From assembly GCA_964020085.1 (NCBI GenBank), contig OZ026605.1, positions 26,336,998 through 26,400,997 on the forward strand: 64,000 nucleotides of DNA. Direction: 5' to 3'. Under the pieces are notes generated by a model. It was not told the DNA's origin, did no database searches, and worked only from the letters and a program-made list of their open reading frames with translations. Positions 63,701 through 64,000 of this stretch are shown piece by piece. Each line of letters starts with the position of its first letter. The stretch's first letter is position 1. The DNA comes from Micromussa lordhowensis (taxonomy: Eukaryota; Cnidaria; Anthozoa; Scleractinia; Lobophylliidae). The translations under genes and the position numbers were made by a program.

Positions 63701-64000
63701 GTCACTTGAAGACCGAGGACGATCTGATATTGTTATCGATGAAGAAACCCACAAAGAAACTCGAGTTGTGTATGGTGGTGTGTACAGTCTCTATTACCAT
63801 TTCACCGCTGTTGTCACAGAGAAGGTTGTCGATCTTTTTGTGAGTCAAACGTTAACCTTCCAGCTTTTAGTAAAATCATGTGATCCTCGTATATGTGGAG
63901 GTACTCTAATCTCTTACACATCCAACGTGACGTTTTACATCAGCAACCACGTAACGGTCAAAGTTGTTATCGGACTGGACGTCTTTGACACTGGTATTGC
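45..64000 (+). CDS. Giant modular extracellular protein gene (partial both ends), 38 coding segments
   Basis: This is one gene spanning the window. The segments are 45-1139, 2248-3308, 4382-4549, 5018-5437, 7102-8307, 8825-9038, 9469-9609, 10292-10494, 11383-11634, 12005-12265, 12930-13415, 14038-14565, 14821-15615, 16397-16664, 17486-18383, 18736-18961, 19900-21413, 21713-29151, 29406-30371, 30705-31723, 32100-32475, 32636-33045, 33339-34082, 34777-35029, 35655-40298, 40501-40743, 41133-41876, 42913-43320, 43784-44079, 44744-45413, 45831-47396, 47882-48505, 48808-49137, 49624-50790, 51562-53851, 54359-54488, 55223-58238 and 58459-64000. They total 42,613 nt and stay in frame across all 37 junctions. 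Domain order is 23 Gly-rich modules, about 50 EGF-like modules, a linker domain, then five EGF-VWD-LamG-C8 cassettes. A single gene is supported because domain-class boundaries fall inside exons or at phase-matched introns. Start codon, signal peptide and stop lie outside. I know no named orthologue; predicted homologues may carry labels such as VWD/EGF-domain protein. Confidence 0.85.
1140..2247 (+). other. Intron 1 (1,108 bp, phase 1)
   Basis: GT-AG intron. It contains a tRNA-like remnant on the minus strand (1688-1758). The rest is AT-rich and shows no coding potential that I can support. Confidence 0.8.
1688..1758 (-). repeat. tRNA-like sequence, probable SINE head or tRNA pseudogene
   Basis: On the minus strand an A-box-like TAGCTCAGTAGATAGAACG lies after a GTTCTCG acceptor arm, which can pair (with G-U wobbles) with TGGGGAC at the far end. 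The anticodon loop would read GTT. The B box is degraded (GGTTCCATTTC) and the T stem does not pair, so a working tRNA is unlikely. A tRNA-derived SINE fragment is the best reading. Confidence 0.55.
2248..3308 (+). CDS. Exon 2: Gly-rich module 2 plus start of an inserted F5/8C-like domain
   Basis: The acceptor ccccaacag restores a Gly codon split in phase 1. Residues show GPGAG, GAGGGGHGGRGG, YSYDSIYEP, YGSGGG, GGGAGGSIVI, GGGAGGRIAVYY, GGAGTVY and L.IDN. After the IDN landmark the usual FDEL strand is delayed by about 100 residues carrying a Cys-containing, aromatic-rich stretch (LVYPYCQSSFW). This stretch aligns by eye with the segment in exons 10-11. It resembles the middle of an F5/8C (discoidin) or galactose-binding fold and continues into exon 3. 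Donor gtaggt follows AAG, phase 0. Confidence 0.88.
3309..4381 (+). other. Intron 2 (1,073 bp, phase 0)
   Basis: It contains an inverted repeat (3519-3535 against 3588-3606, arms TTTTTGGTACGCTTCG and its complement). It also holds a minus-strand open stretch (3505-3792, 95 codons) of unknown nature. The remainder has nothing I can support. Confidence 0.75.
3519..3606. repeat. Short inverted repeat with 52-nt loop
   Basis: Left arm about 3519-3535 and right arm 3588-3606 are complementary over about 17 nt, flanked by T and A runs. It could be a remnant of a foldback element. Confidence 0.5.
4382..4549 (+). CDS. Exon 3: end of F5/8C-like insert and HDFSE strand
   Basis: This is a 56-codon exon. 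The acceptor is ttcccag at 4381 in phase 0. The only upstream in-frame continuation hits a stop at 4322-4324, and only this acceptor fits the phase of the previous donor. The translation holds SNASLSLVRFFVRE, matching the position of YVALSEIKVFVGRE in exon 11, which is how F5/8C-like domains typically end. It then returns to the array with TSWIISEDE and the DFSE motif equivalent to the FDEL landmark. Donor gtatgc, phase 0. Confidence 0.8.
4550..5017 (+). other. Intron 3 (468 bp, phase 0)
   Basis: Donor gtatgc, acceptor tgttaag. AT-rich; nothing else recognised. Confidence 0.75.
5018..5437 (+). CDS. Exon 4: C-terminal beta-rich part of Gly-rich module 2
   Basis: The acceptor is ctgttaag and the donor is gtcagt, both phase 0. 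The translation starts LQIMGQGSLSI directly after HDFSE, so the FDEL.L.G.G.L.I strand is rebuilt across the intron. It continues with KIVGDSSGILTV (the GD.TG landmark), NVTFPSSMN (the VFP landmark), GEMTNLTVG and a closing RMIGKTFDIRGGAK strand. Neighbours: exon 3 carries the end of the discoidin-like insert and exon 5 opens module 3. Confidence 0.85.
5438..7101 (+). other. Intron 4 (1,664 bp, phase 0), the longest in the window
   Basis: Donor gtcagt, acceptor ttctcag. At 5873-5925 a 25-bp segment (AACAACTAATGTAT..ACA) is directly repeated twice. Short open stretches on both strands (6367-6674) have no recognisable domain and no splice context, so I do not call a gene. Confidence 0.75.
7102..8307 (+). 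CDS. Exon 5: Gly-rich module 3
   Basis: The acceptor tttttctcag and donor gtaagt are both phase 0. The exon holds the end of the preceding tail (SLTLDYVNITVEP), then a nearly complete module. Landmarks are GSSGAGHGGHGGLG, YGKYRRPTAFGS, SGGGSGGSILA (about 7471), GGGGAGGRVCLYY, GGPGTVFLE, RAWLTLDDED, LELDELQLYGG, MEGDRTGRIHLGYNQT (sequon about 8098) and GVLRRCQNITV. It is one of the few left-half modules whose core is not interrupted by introns. Confidence 0.92.
8308..8824 (+). other. Intron 5 (517 bp, phase 0)
   Basis: Donor gtaagt, acceptor atttctag. Nothing recognised inside. Confidence 0.8.
8825..9038 (+). CDS. Exon 6: tail of Gly-rich module 3
   Basis: The acceptor is catttctag in phase 0. 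The donor is gtatgt in phase 1, splitting a Gly codon (GAT G|GT). The translation includes FYFESISVRNKGTMTV and the strand series LHVHVLNFTIDALATVHATLKGENFVYD. This is the beta-rich stretch that precedes each GPGAG lead-in. The exon is short, and its identity depends on module alignment with other copies. Confidence 0.85.
9039..9468 (+). other. Intron 6 (430 bp, phase 1)
   Basis: Donor gtatgt, acceptor tttacag. Nothing recognised inside. Confidence 0.8.
9469..9609 (+). CDS. Exon 7: GPGAN/GSGGGHGG lead-in of Gly-rich module 4
   Basis: This is a 47-codon exon with phase 1 introns on both sides, each splitting Gly. The translation is GKGPGAN, then GGSGGGHGGLGGRS, then ASYGSIKEPNDFG. That is exactly the lead-in portion of a module, up to the F/YGS.Y.P.DFG landmark. 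No long open frame marks it; it is recognised from the array pattern and from the acceptor ctttacag. Donor gtgggt is acceptable but weaker than most in this gene. Confidence 0.82.
9610..10291 (+). other. Intron 7 (682 bp, phase 1) with degenerate TTCCCGCGCTT repeats
   Basis: From about 10,020 to 10,180 a pyrimidine-rich tract repeats variants of TTTCCGCGCTTG.CG.CCGTTACCT several times. Open stretches there are low-complexity and not coding. Confidence 0.7.
10292..10494 (+). CDS. Exon 8: DG.I and GGGSGGS core of Gly-rich module 4
   Basis: The acceptor atcaacag completes a split Gly; donor gttagt follows CAG, phase 0. The translation has GSSGGKGSSGGYGGRGGG, then ILFLNISDTLDIEGTLSADG, then AGGGSGGSILI (about 10430) and EGSGTVQ. 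It covers the first two strands of the Gly-rich core; the third follows in exon 9. Confidence 0.87.
10822..11003. mobile_element. Foldback / MITE-like element (long hairpin)
   Basis: The segment is nearly its own reverse complement with arms of about 85 nt. The left arm AAGCCGTGTATAACACTGTG is mirrored on the right by CACAGTGTAATACACGG, and inner parts (CATTTGAGAAC..) pair too. It has no coding capacity. A non-autonomous DNA transposon is likely; target duplication was not clear. Confidence 0.65.
11236..11289. repeat. Two adjacent perfect palindromes
   Basis: 11236-11269 has 16-nt arms (TATTGTATGTCATTAT) around a 2-nt centre. 11272-11289 is an 18-nt perfect palindrome (GACATTATATATAATGTC). 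They are probably the core of a foldback element. Confidence 0.6.
11383..11634 (+). CDS. Exon 9: GGRIALYY core, GAAGTVY and IDN of Gly-rich module 4
   Basis: The acceptor is gtactttag in phase 0 and the donor gtacac in phase 0. The translation is ANGGSGYRN, then GGGGGAGGRIALYYQGGF, FLEAAGGIGD, GAAGTVYVE, a NHS sequon, and HRTLKVDNKGRS. This is a standard continuation of the module interrupted after the G.V.ANGG strand. Confidence 0.9.
11635..12004 (+). other. Intron 9 (370 bp, phase 0)
   Basis: Donor gtacac, acceptor accatag. Nothing recognised inside. Confidence 0.8.
12005..12265 (+). CDS. Exon 10: first part of F5/8C-like insert in module 4
   Basis: The acceptor is taccatag in phase 0 and the donor gtatgt in phase 0. 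The translation starts VEEIKLHPGSM and runs through YYSLSRLCDGNLKNAYIV and VVITVSLPRNMFIHHIRIYP. The pattern (a DGN motif, a hydrophobic strand, then an I..I.IYP strand) fits the front half of an F5/8C / fucolectin-like galactose-binding domain. It sits between the IDN and FDEL landmarks of module 4, the same place as the insert in module 2. Domain identity is by pattern only. Confidence 0.87.
12266..12929 (+). other. Intron 10 (664 bp, phase 0)
   Basis: Contains the inverted-repeat element at 12285-12424; the rest is unremarkable. It splits the F5/8C-like insert. Confidence 0.8.
12285..12424. mobile_element. MITE-like element with about 32-bp terminal inverted repeats
   Basis: The left end TATTTGCCGGTCTTGGTCGG and the reverse complement of the right end TATTTGCCGGCCTTAGTGGG match over about 32 bp (through TCCGTACTGGGA). 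The body is 140 bp with no coding capacity. The family resembles coral foldback repeats I recall; not searched. Confidence 0.65.
12930..13415 (+). CDS. Exon 11: end of F5/8C-like insert and FDEL/GD.T strands of module 4
   Basis: The acceptor ttctttcag and donor gtgata are both phase 0. The translation opens YCHQGYRVSFQLTAKH, contains a second Cys (FAGCYD) and closes the insert with FTLTLTRLESYVALSEIKVF, a typical F5/8C terminal strand. The array then resumes with SRTWLVFNDPG, LEVDELDIRGHAHLGI, YKGDFTATLQVGGAQSVFLNG and PFTLRTYQ. Confidence 0.88.
13416..14037 (+). other. Intron 11 (622 bp, phase 0)
   Basis: A small element with TAGCCTGC / GCAGGCTA ends (about 13,571-13,640) is the only structure seen. 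Confidence 0.7.
13571..13640. repeat. Short element with TAGCCTGC...GCAGGCTA ends
   Basis: An 8-nt terminal inverted repeat encloses about 55 bp, and the right end is itself a palindrome (AGCCTGCTTGCAGGCT). It could be a mini foldback repeat; no target duplication was identified. Confidence 0.4.
14038..14565 (+). CDS. Exon 12: tail of module 4 and lead-in of module 5
   Basis: The acceptor is attttag in phase 0 and the donor gtaaga in phase 0. The translation starts GSKVFLPREVYLQKSS, with the tail strands LLDRITILNGGTF and LTVNLTGEIIINAGASMDVS. It then has LTARGRGF, the lead-in GLGAGRQSAIASGAGHGGAGG, KAYGSFDMPLNFGSGGGRG. The exon therefore spans a module boundary, so module and exon boundaries do not coincide. 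Confidence 0.9.
14656..14763. repeat. Minisatellite, about 16-bp unit
   Basis: About six copies of CTGCTTATAAGCCCCC with small changes (CTGGTTATAAGCCCCC and similar) lie in the 255-bp intron 12 (14566-14820), just 60 bp before the exon 13 acceptor. Confidence 0.8.
14821..15615 (+). CDS. Exon 13: main part of Gly-rich module 5
   Basis: The acceptor is gtcattag in phase 0 and the donor gtactt in phase 0. The translation has SSGGGAITLS, VDGLLDVSAQG, TGGGSGGSILI (about 14929), GKIMADGG, GGGAGGRIAVHYQ, AHGGAS, GGPGTVFLAENAT, IIDNNGY, GRAWLLAG, NLLQLRGGGHFAIHH, LEGDLGGMIHVSG and MDNLTIGGGAEVVVTAQ. All module landmarks are present in order. Confidence 0.93.
15616..16396 (+). other. Intron 13 (781 bp, phase 0), mostly a tetranucleotide tract
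   Basis: Donor gtactt, acceptor tttttag. The (CAGT)n-type tract at 15855-16320 fills most of it. Confidence 0.8.
15855..16320. repeat. Degenerate (CAGT)n tetranucleotide tract with 27-bp higher-order unit
   Basis: About 465 bp of AGTC/TCAG/CGGT tetranucleotides. Between about 15,940 and 16,060 a 27-bp unit (CAGTCAGATAGTCAGTAAGT plus CTTT) recurs four times. The phase is mostly kept to 4 nt. Confidence 0.85.
16397..16664 (+). CDS. Exon 14: tail of module 5 to start of module 6 lead-in
   Basis: The acceptor attttttag is phase 0; the donor gtaggt is phase 1 (Gly). The translation starts GHTEGFSKKTIHLNSMTVMN and contains GGLIQGKWINISAGDIEVEA, GHINAEKRGYKA and SGPGISS. These are the tail strands and the first residues of the next lead-in (S.GPG.G). 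Confidence 0.88.
16665..17485 (+). other. Intron 14 (821 bp, phase 1)
   Basis: Contains a degenerate TTCG/TTTG tetranucleotide tract (about 17150-17290); otherwise AT-rich with nothing recognised. Confidence 0.75.
17150..17290. repeat. Degenerate (TTCG)n / (TTTG)n tract
   Basis: Runs such as TTCGTTCGTTTGTTTGCTCG with scattered changes over about 140 bp. Confidence 0.75.
17486..18383 (+). CDS. Exon 15: Gly-rich module 6, ending at a GC donor
   Basis: The acceptor taccttag completes a split Gly. Landmarks are GSAGAGHGGRGG, YGSLYEPLSHGSGS, IDGLVGANAEDG, AGGGSGGSIWI (about 17700), GGGGGGRVSID, GGAGTIYL, LIVDNNNIGS, GRTWLTPEP, FDEVDIRGQSQLAV, RGDRSGIVHVRANQ and AQSVTVGNKGRLIL. The end is set by frame: stopping at 18383 leaves two bases (AG) that join G at 18736 to make Arg. 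This requires the donor to be GC (cag|gcaagt). The nearby GT at 18388 would shift the frame. Confidence 0.87.
18384..18735 (+). other. Intron 15 (352 bp, phase 2), GC-AG type
   Basis: Starts GCAAGT after CAG and ends TTCTAG. Only this donor keeps the frame into exon 16 (two bases AG plus G). The extended match CAG|GCAAGT is what GC donors usually show. Confidence 0.75.
18736..18961 (+). CDS. Exon 16: tail of Gly-rich module 6
   Basis: The acceptor atttctag is entered in phase 2; the donor gtataa leaves in phase 0. The translation is QLIAPNNQSS, LSFDVIEIQGGGSIEIQ, GFSITCSTLWIRSGGVLIAD and VTIEQSGVIDLNFK. These are the closing beta strands before the next GPGAG lead-in. Read in the other frame from the same acceptor, a stop follows at once, which supports the phase assignment. 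Confidence 0.83.
18962..19899 (+). other. Intron 16 (938 bp, phase 0)
   Basis: Donor gtataa, acceptor attttcag. No coding or repeat structure that I can support. Confidence 0.78.
19900..21413 (+). CDS. Exon 17: Gly-rich module 7 and lead-in of module 8
   Basis: The acceptor attttcag is phase 0; the donor gtaaga leaves in phase 2 (AG|T, Ser). Module 7 is complete: GSGPGAGSSHF, GSSGAGHGGRGG, YGDFTRPQAFGSSGGGG, YGGGSGGSVFI (about 20180), GGGGSGGRIAIHYN, GAAGTIY, ARTWLTLSH, LTIDEVKLGGSAHIAI, FEGDRFGFLHVG and VKDLTISQCSVTFGAG. It continues into the next module with LDARGESCPATD, GGSHAGYGGFG and SFGSVFRPVAFG. Confidence 0.93.
21713..29151 (+). CDS. Exon 18: 7.4-kb exon with Gly-rich modules 8-14
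   Basis: One uninterrupted exon of 7,439 nt (2,479 codons); acceptor ttgactag phase 2, donor gtgagt phase 1 (Gly). GGGSGGS-type cores occur at about 21738, 23268, 24415, 25588, 26752, 27928 and 29103; the last five intervals are 1,147-1,176 bp. Each copy carries a lead-in, two or three Gly-rich strands, GAAGT.YI, FDEL and GD.TG..HV landmarks. Between modules 8 and 9 (about 22595-22925) a segment with several Cys and NxT sequons (DCPHGNEVV ... NPCGVGKHIF) replaces the normal lead-in. Modules elsewhere in the gene are cut by introns, so this exon points to expansion of an intronless block or loss of introns. Confidence 0.95.
29406..30371 (+). CDS. Exon 19: second half of Gly-rich module 14
   Basis: The acceptor tcctgaaag restores the split Gly after DNFIG; the donor gtaaaa is also phase 1. 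The translation is YGVLSTTGGDGGGANAGGG, GGRIAIYAIQNLY, YGGPGTVFLHD, LRIDNLMRS, DHDFSEVHLFRRAALNM, FGDRTGLLHARANQT (sequon about 29806), LRIDKDAEMVFGASL and FTIDGRMIDVTHLFI. It ends in a Cys-containing lead-in (SCRGSGGSFGSKGGKG) that opens module 15. Confidence 0.92.
30372..30704 (+). other. Intron 19 (333 bp, phase 1)
   Basis: Donor gtaaaa, acceptor tttctag. Nothing recognised inside. Confidence 0.8.
30705..31723 (+). CDS. Exon 20: Gly-rich module 15
   Basis: The acceptor tttttctag, phase 1, gives GHSDINELASHGSLFTP, then YGTPGCPGNSDGGKGGG, LYVDGTVANEG, AGGGSGGSIWI (about 30900), SNGGAG, GGGSGGRIAID, YAGGPGTVFLKD, LRLDNKGR, FDELHLVRKAAIHLV, EGDRTGLIHVHENQT (about 31367), FKLDRDSNAIM and VQHFYIAYDRKIRIG. 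Donor gtatgt follows TTG, phase 0. The insertion GTPGCPGN contains an extra Cys. Confidence 0.92.
31724..32099 (+). other. Intron 20 (376 bp, phase 0)
   Basis: Donor gtatgt, acceptor atatgcag. Nothing recognised inside. Confidence 0.8.
32100..32475 (+). CDS. Exon 21: tail of module 15 and lead-in of module 16
   Basis: The acceptor tatatgcag is phase 0; the donor gtaagg is phase 1 (Gly). The translation is DIKFSSYFTAEFFKIEA, LEPNAILDCAGRGF, ASGGSGAGHGTPGGDG, EEVGSVYEPVLPGARGG, SRGGGRVRVVVGYAFRLDG and VDGDNAVANSG. This covers the lead-in and the DG.I strand; the GSGGS core follows in exon 22 after a 160-bp intron. Confidence 0.9.
32636..33045 (+). CDS. Exon 22: core of Gly-rich module 16
   Basis: The acceptor atctacag completes a split Gly; donor gtaagt follows GAC, phase 0. 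The translation is GSGAGSGGSVWITTGYL, HGSISARGGVG, TGGSGSGGRIAVHV, FYALGGVSPG, HGGSGTVYIEEV, LYIDNQNANPP, LLDEMNPKT and GFDELMLKGD. Note the GSGAGSGGS variant of the usual GGGSGGS. Confidence 0.9.
33339..34082 (+). CDS. Exon 23: tail of module 16 and lead-in of module 17
   Basis: The acceptor atttgcag and donor gtaaat are both phase 0. The translation is AVFRIADLGLSKRPSISV, VLGDGSSYLHITKNQT (about 33437), VNFKVEYSGELMLVSDFHV, EGRITGVSNLSLTEG, LTFGVFKMEASSQLHF and ITTSAKGPKADQGPGPGSSF. It then has the lead-in GSGGGHGGQGG, YGSYVYPVHPGSGGGGS. Confidence 0.9.
34083..34776 (+). other. Intron 23 (694 bp, phase 0)
   Basis: A small hairpin ACTAGTCA-CTT-TGACTAGT lies at 34369-34387, with a third GACTAGTG copy near 34,475. 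Otherwise nothing recognised. Confidence 0.75.
34777..35029 (+). CDS. Exon 24: DG.I and GGGSGGS core of Gly-rich module 17
   Basis: The acceptor gtgtcttag is phase 0; the donor gtgagt is phase 1 (Gly). The translation is ITVGYSLHLDGIIESEG, SNSGGGSGGSILI (about 34849), HGMVIADGGSG, GGGGAGGRIAVHVAWL and YTAYGGTG. It is a compact exon carrying the whole Gly-rich core. Confidence 0.9.
35030..35654 (+). other. Intron 24 (625 bp, phase 1)
   Basis: Donor gtgagt, acceptor gtgacag. Nothing recognised inside. Confidence 0.8.
35655..40298 (+). CDS. Exon 25: 4.6-kb exon, end of module 17 to lead-in of module 21
   Basis: A 4,644-nt exon; acceptor cgtgacag and donor gtgagt are both phase 1 (Gly). It begins at FKAGAAGTVYYTD of module 17, then holds modules 18, 19 and 20 complete (cores about 36691, 37929, 39141) and the lead-in of 21. 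These copies are the most alike in the gene. They share FRPLQYR.LKY, LAVDHTY.H.DN.GHDVP.ATVLMEE, YYEFDE.ELTG.SRL.VYHP, NKTEAPCSYRID and a conserved APCSY Cys. Each tail ends in SMNHG or VNHG, then the GPG lead-in. Modules 18 and 20 keep the NQT sequon; 17 and 19 have lost it. Confidence 0.95.
40501..40743 (+). CDS. Exon 26: core of Gly-rich module 21
   Basis: The acceptor attttttcag joins g|ga as Gly. The translation is GGGSLWWQVGKLIHLDG, SSKGQSATSASGGGSGGS (about 40590), VLVETTNITGHGEINVNGG, NGGGGAGGRIGIHVDF and NFGG. Donor gtacgt is phase 1 (Gly). It matches the core of modules 18-20 closely. Confidence 0.92.
40744..41132 (+). other. Intron 26 (389 bp, phase 1)
   Basis: Donor gtacgt, acceptor tttttag. 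An open stretch follows the donor in another frame (about 40,752-41,132), but it lacks any domain and ends at the acceptor, so it is not called. Confidence 0.75.
41133..41876 (+). CDS. Exon 27: second half of Gly-rich module 21
   Basis: The acceptor actttttag and donor gtgagt are both phase 1 (Gly). The translation is GKFRSVGGRVSGYSDN, AGAAGTVYKYE, YRDLKYDPDANLTSF, VKVDNENNN, TVFYEFDEMQVEGHSTVIF, VTGDKTGIIKLVARQ, APCGFFVEDYAEVVFPTEV, LTGVEKLVLERNGMVEF and DIADTNVKKG. The GD.TG..HV..NQT landmark is degenerate here (KLVARQ). Confidence 0.92.
41877..42912 (+). other. Intron 27 (1,036 bp, phase 1) with a SINE
   Basis: Donor gtgagt, acceptor tcattag. It contains four TACCTG hexamers and a repeated CTGTCAGCGGACTTT (about 42,180-42,242), then the SINE at 42424-42714. 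Confidence 0.8.
42424..42714 (+). mobile_element. tRNA-derived SINE with (ATT)n tail
   Basis: The head has an A box (TGGCGCAGTGGTGAGAG, about 42434) and a perfect B box (GGGTTCGATTCCCGG, about 42477). A non-tRNA body follows (TCATATGTGGGTTGAG.. CTCCGAGGGTTTTTCTCCGG..) and about 16 ATT units from 42664. This matches a SINE family I recall as very common in stony corals. It is inserted in the sense direction in intron 27. Confidence 0.85.
42913..43320 (+). CDS. Exon 28: lead-in and core of Gly-rich module 22
   Basis: The acceptor tttcattag, phase 1, gives GGQLILATNHVTINADYV, VESGGLIDSSGAGYQA, SGPGSGSGHTGGSHAS, YGSVYWPQEPGSGGG, VIVEGTIRASG, SGGGSGGAIIV (about 43244) and YGTIECHG. The donor gtttgt is phase 1 (Gly). 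The preceding intron carries a SINE about 200 bp upstream of this acceptor. Confidence 0.9.
43321..43783 (+). other. Intron 28 (463 bp, phase 1)
   Basis: Donor gtttgt, acceptor tatttcag. An 18-bp unit (GCAAATATAACGAGCCTG) is directly repeated twice at about 43,703-43,738, 45 bp before the acceptor. Confidence 0.78.
43784..44079 (+). CDS. Exon 29: GGRIAVY to FERI segment of Gly-rich module 22
   Basis: The acceptor ctatttcag is phase 1; donor gtgagc follows GAG, phase 0. The translation is GPSYEGAGSGGRIAVYLT, GGTLSALGGSSG, GSPGTVYIDV, MIQIDNNNRNDLLL and VLYRFERIHLVRRGALAI. FERIHL replaces the usual FDELxL. Confidence 0.9.
44080..44743 (+). other. Intron 29 (664 bp, phase 0)
   Basis: Very AT-rich; nothing recognised inside. 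Confidence 0.78.
44744..45413 (+). CDS. Exon 30: tail of module 22 and Cys-bearing lead-in of module 23
   Basis: The acceptor tctttaag is phase 0; the donor gtacga is phase 1 (Gly). The translation is VSGTVSEMYTSKATGDKTG, YQVNTGGQIVLPVRTTLRG, VNGEIHGIEELRLSSN and SACLECNTTYTTPSIAHYW. It then runs to the lead-in CSGVFGAGHGGAGGYGYW and TGCGNCPSSTTSG. Cys residues appear in the lead-in, unlike most copies, and become denser in the next exon. Confidence 0.9.
45414..45830 (+). other. Intron 30 (417 bp, phase 1)
   Basis: Donor gtacga, acceptor ttttgcag. Nothing recognised inside. An open stretch continues past the donor for about 200 bp but has no module features. Confidence 0.78.
45831..47396 (+). 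CDS. Exon 31: last Gly-rich module (23) fused to the first EGF-like modules
   Basis: The acceptor tattttgcag and donor gtaaga are both phase 1 (Gly). The first part, GGSTYENACSAKQAGSGGG, LDGSIKADGG, GASGGTLWV (about 45990) and HGHLTVKGGKG, is a module core. It then turns Cys/His-rich (SHSVCCSGHPCHS) and YGGGGGGGHLRHF in place of the GGRIAI strand. From about 46,270 the sequence becomes EGF-like: CSGNG, CTCHAGYYGVNC, CDCDPGYVGYRC and on, about a dozen modules. These include the CPG..DCSGNG, CNPGWRGDDC and CSVGWMGPAC types. The transition within one exon proves that the Gly-rich array and the EGF array belong to one protein. Confidence 0.95.
47397..47881 (+). other. Intron 31 (485 bp, phase 1)
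   Basis: AT-rich; nothing recognised inside. It splits an EGF module (CVCWPGYSG | VGCDSEC). Confidence 0.82.
47882..48505 (+). CDS. Exon 32: EGF-like modules
   Basis: The acceptor tttcttcaag and donor gtaaaa are both phase 1 (Gly), the usual arrangement for EGF exons. About six modules are present: CICNVGWRGDLC, CTCNEGWAGQGC, CSKGWMGPAC, CACEPGWVGVGC, CQCDVGWRGTFC and CICQNGWTGDGC. They are linked by PGCPG and IPDCPG spacers. The exon ends in NPDCANRG, whose partner FCNKSSNPP starts exon 33. Confidence 0.94.
48506..48807 (+). other. Intron 32 (302 bp, phase 1)
   Basis: Donor gtaaaa, acceptor tggtag. Nothing recognised inside. Confidence 0.8.
48808..49137 (+). CDS. Exon 33: EGF-like modules
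   Basis: The acceptor ttttggtag and donor gtagga are phase 1 (Gly). The translation is GFCNKSSNPPTCTNC, GWMGPACEDPC, PMDSGNCVCDPCFTGRGC, VECTGHGIC, CQCDQLTGWRGSLC, PGCPGSNGKDCSGNG and CICLPG. It is completed by WTGVGC in exon 34. Confidence 0.93.
49138..49623 (+). other. Intron 33 (486 bp, phase 1)
   Basis: Donor gtagga, acceptor tttacag. Nothing recognised inside. Confidence 0.8.
49624..50790 (+). CDS. Exon 34: about twelve EGF-like modules
   Basis: The acceptor actttacag (g|ga Gly) and donor gtaagg are phase 1. The modules include GWTGVGCHIPDCPG, CIQGWMGQAC, CVCDPCFTGSGC, CICAQGWTGDDC, CNCEPQWAGEMC, CICDPCFSGSGC, CRCDPAWSGRAC, CSKGWMGVAC, CICDKCYNGAAC and CDCGFIGWRGDYC. The repeated order (WMG type, CDPCF type, GWRG type, then IPDCPG) is the same higher-order unit seen in exons 31-33. 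Confidence 0.95.
50791..51561 (+). other. Intron 34 (771 bp, phase 1)
   Basis: Donor gtaagg, acceptor tgcacag. AT-rich with an A10 run near 50,911; nothing else recognised. Confidence 0.8.
51562..53851 (+). CDS. Exon 35: last EGF-like modules and start of the FGY.N linker domain
   Basis: The acceptor gttgcacag (g|ga Gly) is phase 1. About eighteen EGF-like modules run to about 53,500, the final ones more divergent (CLCNQGFDGDDC, CACKHGFDGSSC, then CLSQFTGSEC). The sequence then leaves the EGF pattern. It shows a Cys near 53,588 (ILNCLYS), VFAWFGYHNRNPHNVYLNAG, NFFSRPYLNFVPGG, and near the end YGQPQKFAPGRHDKVFRV. The donor is gtacga after 53851 in phase 2; the GT at 53847 is rejected because it would not keep frame with exon 36. 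Confidence 0.93.
53852..54358 (+). other. Intron 35 (507 bp, phase 2)
   Basis: Donor gtacga, acceptor cacatag. AT-rich; nothing recognised inside. Confidence 0.75.
54359..54488 (+). CDS. Exon 36: end of the FGY.N linker domain
   Basis: The acceptor ctcacatag is entered in phase 2 (AG|A = Arg); donor gtaagc follows AAT, phase 0. The translation LQDSYPIAWIVAFPISN follows KVFRVR, giving the final strand with Trp (IAWIV) expected at the end of this domain. It then has MVHSMRCADSEAQMNN. The exon is short; its assignment rests on phase match and on the protein context. Confidence 0.8.
54489..55222 (+). other. Intron 36 (734 bp, phase 0) with a foldback element
   Basis: Donor gtaagc, acceptor tgtctag. 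The inverted-repeat element at 54786-54940 lies inside; the part between about 54,620 and 54,785 may belong to the same element. Confidence 0.75.
54786..54940. mobile_element. MITE-like foldback element
   Basis: Left arm (ATAAATGGAGC..TGGCCAC..GGAGATACGAAATTT) and right arm (AAATTTCGTATCTCC..GTGGCCATAATATCCTCTATTTAT) are complementary over about 40 nt. They enclose a short AT-rich loop with a CTGCGCTCACTCG motif. It has no coding capacity. Confidence 0.6.
55223..58238 (+). CDS. Exon 37: EGF-VWD-LamG-C8 cassette 1 and most of cassette 2
   Basis: The acceptor ttgtctag is phase 0; the donor gtaaga is phase 1 (Gly). Cassette 1 has EGF-like modules (CSCKDGHWGLAC to SPGWHGLDCSVA). A VWD domain follows (GHGYFVTLDGAGYKFLG, PVVFANG, GLWGNCNSNRYDDL), then a LamG-like jelly roll (IEFMVRAESQNGTLLSY, KWNHIALVW, FIGQIDEMRIW). 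Last is a C8-like segment (about 56,815-57,060). Cassette 2 repeats EGF, VWD (HYTTFDGAGYTFGTYGEF, GLCSSCDSKIGNDF) and the first half of LamG (FTLQLFVKVDALGGTIISY). The initial Met codon is internal, since the preceding exon joins in frame. Confidence 0.95.
55229..64000 (+). repeat. Five EGF-VWD-LamG-C8-like cassettes
   Basis: Cassettes start at about 55,229, 57,065, 59,150, 60,985 and 62,840, each about 1.9 kb of coding sequence. The EGF part carries ECPGG..NPC..HG.C and NW.G..DCS.C..GW.G..C.VA. The VWD part starts G.Y.T.DGA.Y.F..GEF. The LamG part ends G.IDE.R.W. The C8-like part has four spaced Cys with FYY.AC in the middle. The fifth is cut by the window edge inside LamG. Confidence 0.88.
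58459..64000 (+). CDS. Exon 38: end of cassette 2 and cassettes 3-5, open to the window edge
   Basis: The acceptor tctttcag completes a split Gly (g|gc). Reading GVLAYYQLDAEGDLF onward I find no stop to base 64,000, so at least 5,542 nt (1,847 codons) are open. Order: rest of LamG (FFGSIDEVRIW), C8-like (LCFELIFDT ... FYYKACLHDI), EGF, VWD (ALCGNCDGNRDNDF), LamG (FLGLIDEVRFW), C8-like, EGF. Then comes a divergent VWD with its CG..G motif reduced to CGLLGRC, LamG (VGWVDELSFW), C8-like (SDIFLKGPLYNEC), EGF, VWD (GLCGSCAKLQPGQ) and the start of a fifth LamG. The exon may continue past the window. Confidence 0.93.
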
